The notes beneath the pieces are model-generated. The model worked only from the letters and a program-made list of their open reading frames with translations. It was not told the DNA's origin and searched no databases. The position numbers were made by a program, and so were the translations under genes. Of a stretch of 13,739 nt of DNA, positions 7,040-13,739 are shown one piece after another. Numbering within the stretch: position 1 is the first letter of the stretch; the number at the start of each line of letters is the position of its first letter. The DNA comes from Methanobacterium sp. (GTDB taxonomy: Archaea; Methanobacteriota; Methanobacteria; Methanobacteriales; Methanobacteriaceae), in contig PLXT01000035.1 of assembly GCA_003151535.1 (NCBI GenBank), positions 7,175-20,913 of the forward strand, given 5' to 3'.

Positions 7040-7785
7040 TCATAGAATACCAAATGATCTTAAATCACGAGCAATTGCGATAAATGCTTTACTAAGATTA
7101 TCATCAGAGAATCTTTCATATACTTTAGGTGATATATTACTTGGAAATTCTGAATCCATTTCTAGCAAATATGTAATTTTATTAGTTAAAAGTTGCTGAA
7201 CAAGTCCTATTTCGTGAATAACATTTTGTCTAGGCTGAAAAATATCATCAACTTTATCATCTCCAGTTGCAAGTATTATCGCAGATTTACATGTTCCCAG
7301 ATACGAATTTATCTTATCATCTAAAGACATACCTTGACTAGGCTGATCCATTACTACAACTGGGATTAATCCCAAAGCTCTAATAAAATTAGTTAACAAA
7401 TTAAGAGCTTCTGATTGTTTTCCATGACTAATGAAAATATTAGAAGGAGTGATAATCCTCTGAGATGTTTCGAACGGTTTTGAAGAATTAGAAGCTAAAA
7501 CTGCCTCTACGCATGTTATAAGACCCGTAGCACTATTAACAATTTCTACCTGGTCTTGTTGTGATAACATTCCATTACCTCCACCAGCATACCAATGTAA
7601 AATATTAGGAGCATATATTTCAAGGTTAGGATCATTTAACATTTCTTTAATATTAGCATACATTTTCCTATACTGATCAGCAGTTCGGTTAGCTGGTAAT
7701 GTACGACCTATACGTGACACAGTTCCAACAAATGTTTTTAAAGCTGTTATTCTAATTTTAGGGCTTTAACCTTTTCTTCATCCAT
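7040..7785 (-). CDS. TIR-like nucleotide-binding protein, apparent frameshift near the 5' end
   Basis: The intact frame (GTG at 7720) gives 226 residues with a TIR-like domain of the Pycsar/CAP12-related PF10137 type. In that numbering the first strand IFISHG is at 95-100, then LGLIPVVVMDQPSQG (116-130), SAIILATGDD (146-155) and RQNVIHEIG (164-172), where E170 is the likely catalytic glutamate. Such domains generally cleave NAD or bind nucleotides in antiviral defence. The start is probably broken: an ATG at 7785 with GTGAT just upstream begins a frame MDEEKVKALKLE that stops early, while the main frame is open upstream of the GTG as IRITALKTFVGTV. One extra A in the A4 run (7756-7759) would join them into a 248-residue protein. 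This is either a sequencing or assembly error or a real inactivating or phase-variable mutation. The gene leads a likely operon with the two membrane-anchored genes downstream. Confidence 0.8.
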
Positions 7786-7807
7786 TTTTATCACACAAAA
7801 TAATCTT

Positions 7808-7827
7808 TATTATAAACGCTTTATAAC
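7808..7827 (-). promoter_or_regulatory. TATA-like boxes for the TIR unit
   Basis: On the minus strand two overlapping candidates read TTATAAAG and TTTATAATA, centred about 38 and 27 bases before the ATG at 7785. The farther one would give a leader of about 12 bases that just includes the GTGAT ribosome site. The nearer one would give a leaderless transcript. The match to 7785 and not 7720 supports the upstream start for the TIR-like gene. Confidence 0.45.
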
Positions 7828-9307
7828 TTTTCTTTAACTCATAGTTTACCTCAAATCTATTGATTTATTGTATTATACTTTTAGTTGAATTTATATTTTT
7901 CATTATGTATCTTCTTTGCGACATATGATACTTATTTTGTGCTACTGCATGGAAATATAGTTAATGTATTGTTGTTTAGACAAATGGGATGTAATCACAA
8001 AAGATGAAACAAACTAATTAAATTTGACGAGAGAATATCTCAAGAAAACATATTTATCATATTTGTAGAGTATTTGGAAAGATTCTATATCATTTTCACA
8101 AATGATAAATTTCTTATTTTAATGAGAAACAATACAGTGAACTAATTTGGGACGTGTTTCACATAATATCTATCTATTATACCACACTGAAGCTTATACT
8201 AGTATCCTTATGTTACATTTCTATAATTTTAATGATAGATTCCTTTCAAATCCCCTAACCACTTTCTTATATCTATCAAACATCTTGAGATGATATGTAT
8301 CCACGAACACATATTCTATAGATTCTTATTTTTGGAATAAAGCAATCCCTAGTGGTAATACTAATGATAAGAGTAATATGCCACTTTTAATAATATATTT
8401 GGAAAATAAATATATATTGAAATAATTCAAGGAAAAAAACATTTGAATCATCAATTTTGGATTTAATTGGAAATTAATTAAATCAAATTTTAAATGATTT
8501 CATTCATTTATCATGTAATGAGTATGTATCAAGCCCTATATTCATTAGAAATACCTCATTTTAAGAATGTAACAAATGATATTTAATAATACCTATCATA
8601 TAAATGATATGTTATTTCTTAATGTATAGTTCGGAAAATAATAAGATATATATTTATAATTGTCCATTTTTATATAATAATAGTTCAGATTAGATAGATT
8701 GGGAAGTGATCTTTTCAATTCGGACTACTTTTTTCTATTTAATTTTGTTTTATATTCTCAGATTCAACTCCTATTTTTCTATGAACTTGAAAATTATTTA
8801 TAAAAATATAAGTAGTATTAATCCGAATCTTAATTTGAGAATGGGGGATACAATAAGAAATACAATTTAATACTAATTTAATAGATATTTATGTCAAAAA
8901 CAGAAATAAGATTGATAATTCATTCTATCTTCTTTATAATAAATTCGAGTATTTCTATAAGATCAAATTCCTGAATGGATTAATATCATAACATAACTTA
9001 AACTTCAAAATTTTATTTTAAGAATTTATAAGAGTAGTAATAAAAATGATAATTTCTTTCAAAGAAAACTATATGAACGTTATTATCCGTATTGAGGAAT
9101 ATCTGAAATATTGGCAATTATTTTGAATCGAAAAATCTATATTTAATTAAAAATAGAAGAATACACTAATTTAGGATGCGCTTTTCCAATTCCAAGTATC
9201 ATTTTGGGTTTATAAATGATGATAAATGGATAATTCTTCAATGTCAATAATGTTTAACACAACTTTTTAGGAATTTTAATATGAATTCTTTCAATAAGAA
9301 TACAATA
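7828..9307. other. Gene-free A+T-rich stretch of about 1.5 kb
   Basis: No frame of 60 residues or more exists on either strand, and short frames that I checked are broken by stops. I see no tRNA, CRISPR repeat or insertion-sequence end. Small features include the 10-base palindrome ATACTAGTAT (8196-8205), TTGAAATAATTCAA (near 8417-8430) and several A/T-rich words containing AAATGAT. A loose motif with a GGGA/AGGA core followed by YGYG-like bases and a T-run recurs near 7986, 8149, 8701 and 9173. The stretch could be decayed coding DNA, an origin-like region, or spacer between defence cassettes. It ends at the stop codon of the TcmP gene. Confidence 0.5.
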
Positions 9308-10255
9308 TTATCTAAAATATTCATCAAGTGTGCTTGCACATGGATCAAGAATAACTGAGACTTCATATCCACTTAATTTTTCTATAGTCTTACCTAAATG
9401 TTCAACTCCTTTAATCCAGCTAGGATTATCCTTACGGGTAGTATATAATAAATCATAATAGAAACTTTTTCCAGATTTAATCCTTATTTTATGAATTACT
9501 TTCACATTGTTAGGATATTTCTTTAGATTTTCTATATAATGATCCTCTAAAGATTGTAATCTTTCAGTAGAGTGCTTAACTAAACACTTTTTATAATCTT
9601 CATCACCAAAGAATTTGCACATTTTATCATCGTGGTTACTTTGCCTGTTTACACCAAAAGGCAAAAAATTAAAGATCATATCAAATTTAGGATATTCTAA
9701 ATTCAGAAACTTTTCTAACGTTGACCAATCAATTTCAGTAGAATATGGATCAACAAAAAGAAGGAAATGGGCGTTAGGTATTGTTTTTAATTCCTTTATT
9801 AAATCATCAACTCTAGAATTACAATCTTCAGGAAAAATTTCATATTCTCCACATGACAAAAGTTTTTCATCCCTCAAAATTTGCATTCGTTCTTCTAATG
9901 AAATATATTCAAATTTTTCAAAGAAATAACATTTTTTAAATGGATTATGCGTTTGGAGAGTAGACATTAGAATAGGTGAGCCCAATAATAAATGTTCATT
10001 ACCATCATAATCATATGAACAGAGTCCAGTACCTGAAAATAAATCTACATAATAAATATTTTTAAAAAACTTCCCAGCTATAGGAGCATATATGTAATAA
10101 GCATAACTCCATAAAAAAGCCAGTTTAAGGAAACTCCAAGAACTTAAATGAGTAATTTCCAACTCAGGAACATTTACAGCTTTTATAAGATCATTGTTTT
10201 GAAGGTGTGGTTCATATTTTTTTACCCAATCTCGATTGTTTAGTTTTTTTGTCAT
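9308..10255 (-). CDS. tcmP: Three-Cys-motif partner protein TcmP
   Basis: This 315-residue protein matches the TcmP family, which is usually encoded beside a protein with a three-cysteine motif; that holds here. A methyltransferase-like fold is suggested by the glycine-rich motif I YVDLFSGTG (69-77), then GSPILM (92-97), an acidic residue at a strand end in YFFEKFE (about 110-116), FLLFVDPYS (164-172) and a following strand DMIFNFLPFG (192-201). The fold suggests SAM binding, but a methyl transfer reaction is not shown by the sequence. The start ATG at 10255 lies 20 bases after the stop codon of the radical SAM gene, so the two form one unit. A clear ribosome site is not visible, which fits translation coupled to the upstream gene. 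Length is in the usual family range. Biochemical role is unknown; it is common in accessory and mobile regions. Confidence 0.85.
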   Translation of the reverse strand: MTKKLNNRDWVKKYEPHLQNNDLIKAVNVPELEITHLSSWSFLKLAFLWSYAYYIYAPIAGKFFKNIYYVDLFSGTGLCSYDYDGNEHLLLGSPILMSTLQTHNPFKKCYFFEKFEYISLEERMQILRDEKLLSCGEYEIFPEDCNSRVDDLIKELKTIPNAHFLLFVDPYSTEIDWSTLEKFLNLEYPKFDMIFNFLPFGVNRQSNHDDKMCKFFGDEDYKKCLVKHSTERLQSLEDHYIENLKKYPNNVKVIHKIRIKSGKSFYYDLLYTTRKDNPSWIKGVEHLGKTIEKLSGYEVSVILDPCASTLDEYFR

Positions 10256-10275
10256 CAGGAAGCATGTAATTAGTG

Positions 10276-11328
10276 TTATACACAGTTACATTTTATAGAT
10301 TTATAATCCATATTCAGTGCATTCCACATTTTAATAGTCTCTTTACACAATCCTACATTATTAAATTTGTATTGAGTATCTAAGTATTTAATAATTGATT
10401 TATACATATTCATCCTTTTTTTAAAACTGACTTTCTTACCCCAGTTTGATTTATCATCTAAATATTCAACCCAACTTTTATCTTCTGAATTATTAATTGT
10501 ACTCTGTAATCCTCTTAATGAACCTAAAGTAATTATTTCGGGAGTAAACTTATCAAAACAAAAATCAATAAGTTCTTTATATTCTTTTTGCCAGTTGTTA
10601 ATAGGAATTAGAGGGTCAATTCTTAAACGAACTTTATAACCTTCATCATGGAGTTTTTTTGCTGCCAAAATCCTATCTTTAGGGGAAGGAGCTCCTTTTT
10701 CCCATTGTTTAGATACTTTAAATGAATTAATACTAAAACTAGTAATTAGAATATCTTGGGAGTTTGATTCTAAAATACCTTCAACATTATCAGATTTTGT
10801 CAGAATCAATAATTTATGTCTATTTTGCCCTTTAAATAAATCAATAATAAATTTCGAAATAGCATTATCTGTACCCTCAAATAAAAGAGAATCTGATAAT
10901 TCTCCAGAGTTTAATATTGAAGGCGATTCGTTTTGTACTAAATAATTTTTAATATGATTGATTATTGTCTCTTTGTCCTTTAGATAAGGTCTTTTTTTCA
11001 TGGGTCGAAATCTGAGCGTTCCATTTAGATAACACCATGCACAATCAAAATTACACCCATTAGCCCATTTTAATTCTATAAAATGAGGACAAACTACATC
11101 TCTATCTTTTTCAGGGAAGGGGGTTTTATCAAATAGTGTTATTATAGATCCATCAGCGACTTTAGAAAAAGTTGGATGAATGTTATTATCTAATGATATT
11201 GTATTTTTAAGTTCTATAGAAAATGAAGAATTTAAATTTTTGTAACGTTTTTTATCATTAACATTTCCTTTTTTAAGAATTTCAACTGCTTCTTTGTAAG
11301 TAATTGTAGTTTGCATATTATCATCCAT
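10276..11328 (-). CDS. Radical SAM protein, spore-photoproduct-lyase-like, TcmP partner
   Basis: This 350-residue protein has the radical SAM iron-sulfur motif CX3CX2C at C92, C96 and C99 (in NGCNFDCAWCYLNGT). This holds a [4Fe-4S] cluster that splits SAM to a 5'-deoxyadenosyl radical. Further family features are NSGELSDS (140-147), a likely SAM-contact loop; ILTKSD (175-180); ITSFSINS (195-202); and AAKKLHDEGYKVRLRIDPLIPI (about 222-243), which closely resembles spore photoproduct lyase and its Gp37/Gp68-like relatives. The C-terminus ends in KCNCV, two extra cysteines two residues apart. Substrate is unknown; DNA repair or modification is inferred from the SPL resemblance. The start is ATG at 11328. 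A second ATG four codons on has GGATGAT just upstream and could be the real one. It precedes tcmP by 20 bases. Confidence 0.85.
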   Translation of the reverse strand: MDDNMQTTITYKEAVEILKKGNVNDKKRYKNLNSSFSIELKNTISLDNNIHPTFSKVADGSIITLFDKTPFPEKDRDVVCPHFIELKWANGCNFDCAWCYLNGTLRFRPMKKRPYLKDKETIINHIKNYLVQNESPSILNSGELSDSLLFEGTDNAISKFIIDLFKGQNRHKLLILTKSDNVEGILESNSQDILITSFSINSFKVSKQWEKGAPSPKDRILAAKKLHDEGYKVRLRIDPLIPINNWQKEYKELIDFCFDKFTPEIITLGSLRGLQSTINNSEDKSWVEYLDDKSNWGKKVSFKKRMNMYKSIIKYLDTQYKFNNVGLCKETIKMWNALNMDYKSIKCNCV

Positions 11329-11384
11329 CGAAATGTTATAAATAAAAATTCATAATTTTAGCTAGATTAATTGATTATACTATT

Positions 11385-11393
11385 AATATATAG
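11385..11393 (-). promoter_or_regulatory. TATA-like box for the radical SAM / tcmP pair
   Basis: On the minus strand this reads CTATATATT, centred about 60 bases before the radical SAM start. That would leave a leader of roughly 30 bases. A second A/T block (TTTATAAC) much nearer the ATG is too close to be the TATA box for this start. No operator palindrome is obvious. Confidence 0.4.
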
Positions 11394-11416
11394 CTTCTTG
11401 AAATTCATTGAAATGA

Positions 11417-12943
11417 TCATTCTAGTAGTTTTAATTTCTCAGAACTTAATTTGTAAGCTGGTAAAATATGGATATCCTCAAAAATCTCAATATTCTCTTT
11501 TATTCTTGTGATAATGATCCCATGTATATTATAATCTTTTTTAAACCCGAAATATGAATTGTAATTTTCTTTAACAAATTGAACTCTTTCAAGATGTTTA
11601 TTTTTTATTTCTTTTTTAATGTCTTTAATCCTATATTCTTTTCGATTTTCCCATAATATCTTAGGATCAAGCTTCCATAATCCTTGATCTTTACATTCTA
11701 TAACCCAAATATTTTCATTATCATAAGCAATTAAATCTATTTCTCTTTTACCATTTTTTGTTTTTCTTCCTTGTAAAGTTAATTTAGGATTATTAGGATC
11801 TTCGATCGAAAAACCCATAGTTTTGAATTTTTCACTGACCATATCTTCAAATTCAAATCCACTTAACAAAGTATTTATTGTCTCTTTATTGAATTTATAA
11901 GTTAAGAATCCACAAACTAAAAATATGGTTTCAGGACACAATATTATTTTTTCATTAATTTCAATCAATAATGGAAAGTTTTTGAAATCATTTTCCAATG
12001 ACACAAACATGTCATACAATTTACTAGAATCATAATTGTATTTGTTTGCCACTTCAAAAAATTGAGCTTTAGGCATTCTGAAAAATAAATTATCGTTATC
12101 TTTTCTCTCACGTGAGATAGAATATAATTCTTTTAAAAAATCTAAAACATGAATATTATCTTTGATTTCTTTAAATGAAAACATTTCAGGATCAGGAAAT
12201 ACATAATTCAATCCATTGTAACAACTTTCAAAGAGGATATAATTGATTTTTTCTTTCAATTTCTTAAATTCATCAACATCTCCTCTATCAATTTCATCGA
12301 TTTCTTTTAATCTTTTTTTTATAAAGTCCCGTTTATCAAGAGATTCAATTTTATCTTTTGAAGTTATGTTAAATTCTTCTAAATTATTTCTATAATCTAA
12401 CCAAGACATATTTGTCATGAAAGTATAATCTTGATCTTCAACTTCATATTTCATTTCTGTCTTAAATTTTAATAAGTCATTGTATCCAAAAAAGAGTCCA
12501 TACTCCTCTTCAATCAAAATGAGATTATATCTTAACTGCACAAGGTCTCTAAGATTTCTAAGTATTTCATTTTGAGGATCTAGACCTAAAATTTCTTTTG
12601 TAATTATAGGATCTATATTTGTTTCCCCATGCCAACCATTTAAAGTTTTTTTTATCAGAAGTGTTCCCATTACAACTCTGCCCAAATTGTATTCAAAAAA
12701 AAGTTCATTTAGTCGATTTACATCAGATTCTCTCAACCAACAACCTAACTCAGTTAAGTATTCTAATGAAAAAAATGAGGAATAAATATATAGTTCAGTT
12801 CTAGATTTTTGGATTAATTTTTTACATATTTCTAAAGATGCGGAATAAGATAATGGTTTTATTCCTACACATTTTGGACATACTGATACATTATCATGAT
12901 TTAAATATAATTCAGAATTACAAAGTTCACAAAATCTATTCAT
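11417..12943 (-). CDS. Zinc-ribbon and PD-(D/E)XK nuclease protein
   Basis: This 508-residue protein has three visible parts. Residues 1-30 form a zinc ribbon with CX2C pairs C5/C8 and C22/C25. A long middle region (about 30-355) is helical and charged and matches nothing I recognise. The C-terminal part (about 360-440) is a Mrr/endonuclease-like fold: E364 or E366 in GFEFEDMV, D403 in KREIDLIAYD and E416-x-K418 in WVIECKDQ, the full PD-(D/E)XK set. The nuclease therefore looks active. Many defence proteins put a sensing region before such a nuclease, so an antiviral or restriction role is likely but inferred. It is a single gene, with 88 bases to the radical SAM start and no partner on its strand. 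The ATG at 12943 places the first cysteine at residue 5. No clear ribosome site precedes it, and a weak TATA-like CTATAATTAC lies about 30 bases upstream. Confidence 0.8.
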   Translation of the reverse strand: MNRFCELCNSELYLNHDNVSVCPKCVGIKPLSYSASLEICKKLIQKSRTELYIYSSFFSLEYLTELGCWLRESDVNRLNELFFEYNLGRVVMGTLLIKKTLNGWHGETNIDPIITKEILGLDPQNEILRNLRDLVQLRYNLILIEEEYGLFFGYNDLLKFKTEMKYEVEDQDYTFMTNMSWLDYRNNLEEFNITSKDKIESLDKRDFIKKRLKEIDEIDRGDVDEFKKLKEKINYILFESCYNGLNYVFPDPEMFSFKEIKDNIHVLDFLKELYSISRERKDNDNLFFRMPKAQFFEVANKYNYDSSKLYDMFVSLENDFKNFPLLIEINEKIILCPETIFLVCGFLTYKFNKETINTLLSGFEFEDMVSEKFKTMGFSIEDPNNPKLTLQGRKTKNGKREIDLIAYDNENIWVIECKDQGLWKLDPKILWENRKEYRIKDIKKEIKNKHLERVQFVKENYNSYFGFKKDYNIHGIIITRIKENIEIFEDIHILPAYKLSSEKLKLLE

Positions 12944-13131
12944 AAACTTAATTAGGGAAGTATTTCTTTAAGTAATTATAGTAATAAAAATTTTGTCCAA
13001 TAAATGAAAGTATCTGAGAAATCTGAATTATTAATTCGCATCGTTATATAGAGAAGTAAATTCTCTAAATTATTTTAAAAATGTATAATAATTGTTTATT
13101 CATAGTAATGAATATTGTTTCCAAAATATTA

Positions 13132-13146
13132 CCCAATACGTATGGG
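13132..13146. repeat. Near-palindrome CCCAATACGTATGGG
   Basis: A perfect core ATACGTAT is flanked by CCC and GGG, with one extra A on the left side. It is unusually G+C-rich for this spacer and sits about 190 bases upstream of the nuclease gene, so it could be a binding site for a dimeric regulator. Function is not shown. Confidence 0.3.
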
Positions 13147-13337
13147 CTTTCCAATTATAATATTCTTAAACACTTAGAAAGTACAAAATTTAAAAAAAGA
13201 AATTTATAATGGTTGAAAGTTCCATTTTTTTATAATCACTTTTTACCCAATTAATAATTGATAACTATCATATTATCAACAGATTTAGTTTATATAAAAT
13301 AATTAAACTTTAAAATTAGGGAATAAACAATCTACTA

Positions 13338-13348
13338 TTAATATATAT
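13338..13348 (+). promoter_or_regulatory. TATA box for the right-edge membrane protein gene
   Basis: TTAATATATAT is centred about 27 bases before the ATG at 13370. That is the archaeal TATA-to-start distance for a leaderless transcript, and it agrees with the lack of any ribosome site before this ATG. Confidence 0.5.
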
Positions 13349-13369
13349 CTGACATTAAAATATTATTAT

Positions 13370-13739
13370 ATGAAAATTGTAGATGAATTTAAAAGTCTTA
13401 CTATTCCACGTAAAATAGCCTTAATCGTTCTTATTGTAATTCTTTGGGTAATTTACTTTAAAATTACAATCGATTTAATTTCAAAGATTGATTTAAATTT
13501 CATTTTTATAATTTTCTTCTTAACAATATGGACTTTAGCTGCCATTTTAGGAACATATTTTATTTTTTTAGGGGCAAAGATAATGGATTTGAAAGATGTA
13601 ATCCATTTCATCACTAAATTTAGAATTTATGCATTTATAATCACATATATAGTATTAATAAATTTTTTTAGCACTTTTGCTAAAATAATGAACTCAGTTT
13701 CTAATTTAACAAATATTTTTAGGGTCTTAGATTTTTCAT
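13370..13739 (+). CDS. Unrecognised multi-pass membrane protein, 5' end only
   Basis: An ATG at 13370 opens a frame that stays open to the window end (123 residues seen). Three hydrophobic segments are visible: about residues 15-35 (KIALIVLIVILWVIYF), about 43-68 (NFIFIIFFLTIWTLAAILGTYFIFLG, split here for reading) and about 84-105 (FRIYAFIITYIVLINFF). Short charged loops sit between them, and the N-terminal MKIVDEFKSLTIPRK should be cytoplasmic under the positive-inside rule. The pattern and length suit a YIP1-like or similar small integral membrane protein, but no diagnostic motif is present and I do not assign a family. The gene points away from the nuclease gene and is preceded by a TATA box at a leaderless distance. 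It may be the first gene beyond the defence cluster or another defence component. Confidence 0.7.
   Translation, partial: MKIVDEFKSLTIPRKIALIVLIVILWVIYFKITIDLISKIDLNFIFIIFFLTIWTLAAILGTYFIFLGAKIMDLKDVIHFITKFRIYAFIITYIVLINFFSTFAKIMNSVSNLTNIFRVLDFS

Larger units (their letters stand above)
12944..13369. other. Divergent A+T-rich intergenic region
   Basis: This lies between the divergently transcribed nuclease gene and the membrane protein gene and should hold both promoters. The only longer frame is a plus-strand ATG at 13108 encoding 33 residues to 13209, with no ribosome site or TATA box, so I do not call it a gene. A near-palindrome is at 13132-13146 and a TATA box at 13338-13348. I see no RNA gene or mobile-element end. 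Confidence 0.5.

Noticed and set aside
7786..9307. CRISPR array or tandem repeats in the long gene-free stretch
   Set aside because: No regularly spaced identical repeats of 20-40 bases are visible; the recurring words are short and diverged.
9615..9929. Plus-strand 104-codon frame inside tcmP
   Set aside because: Antisense to a clear TcmP coding frame with conserved motifs; no ribosome site.
12619..12804. Plus-strand 61-codon frame inside the zinc-ribbon nuclease gene
   Set aside because: Antisense shadow of the nuclease protein's frame.
13108..13209. Plus-strand 33-codon frame in the intergenic region before the membrane protein gene
   Set aside because: No ribosome site or TATA box at a proper distance, and no recognisable sequence feature.
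11378..13348. Shared 15-base word TACTATTAATATATA near 11379 and 13334
   Set aside because: Both lie in TATA-like A/T-rich promoter DNA, and the genes they would serve run in opposite directions, so chance similarity is the simpler explanation.

Overview
The window looks like chromosomal DNA from a methanogenic archaeon, most likely of the order Methanobacteriales. The evidence is an Orc1/Cdc6-type replication initiator (which bacteria lack), strong A+T richness, archaeal TATA-like boxes upstream of several genes, and Shine-Dalgarno sequences of the AAGGTG/GTGAT/GGAG kind. The genus assignment is inference from general protein resemblance; no search was run.

Layout. The left edge (1-318, + strand) is the 3' end of a housekeeping-type flavin reductase gene. 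From about 319 the content is accessory. Positions 462-557 hold a doubtful 31-residue peptide gene. Positions 688-4007 (minus strand) hold a two-gene unit: a 1000-residue single-chain restriction-methylation enzyme (type IIG-like) followed by a 98-residue tail-anchored membrane protein. Divergent from it is an Orc1/Cdc6 gene (4157-5290, +). Converging on that is a three-gene minus-strand unit (7785 down to 5419): a TIR-like NAD-nucleotide-binding-type protein whose 5' end seems frameshifted, then two proteins with N-terminal membrane anchors that I do not recognise. An A+T-rich stretch of about 1.5 kb without genes follows (7786-9307). Then comes a minus-strand pair: an SPL-like radical SAM protein (10276-11328) and its three-Cys-motif partner TcmP (9308-10255). 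Next is a protein with an N-terminal zinc ribbon and a C-terminal PD-(D/E)XK nuclease (11417-12943). The right edge (13370-13739, +) is the start of an unrecognised multi-pass membrane protein that runs off the window.

Interpretation. Apart from the first gene, the window reads as a defence island. It carries a stand-alone restriction-modification enzyme, a TIR-like effector with membrane-bound companions, a TcmP/radical SAM cassette and a Mrr-like nuclease. Each unit is separated by A+T-rich spacers, and almost all are on the minus strand. The best candidate for an undescribed system is the TIR-like gene with its two membrane-anchored neighbours, where TIR could be the toxic effector and the membrane proteins sensors or executors. 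This is inference from gene order and domain type only. The Orc1/Cdc6 gene is either a second chromosomal initiator copy or part of an integrated element. I see no integrase, transposase, tRNA, rRNA or CRISPR array.
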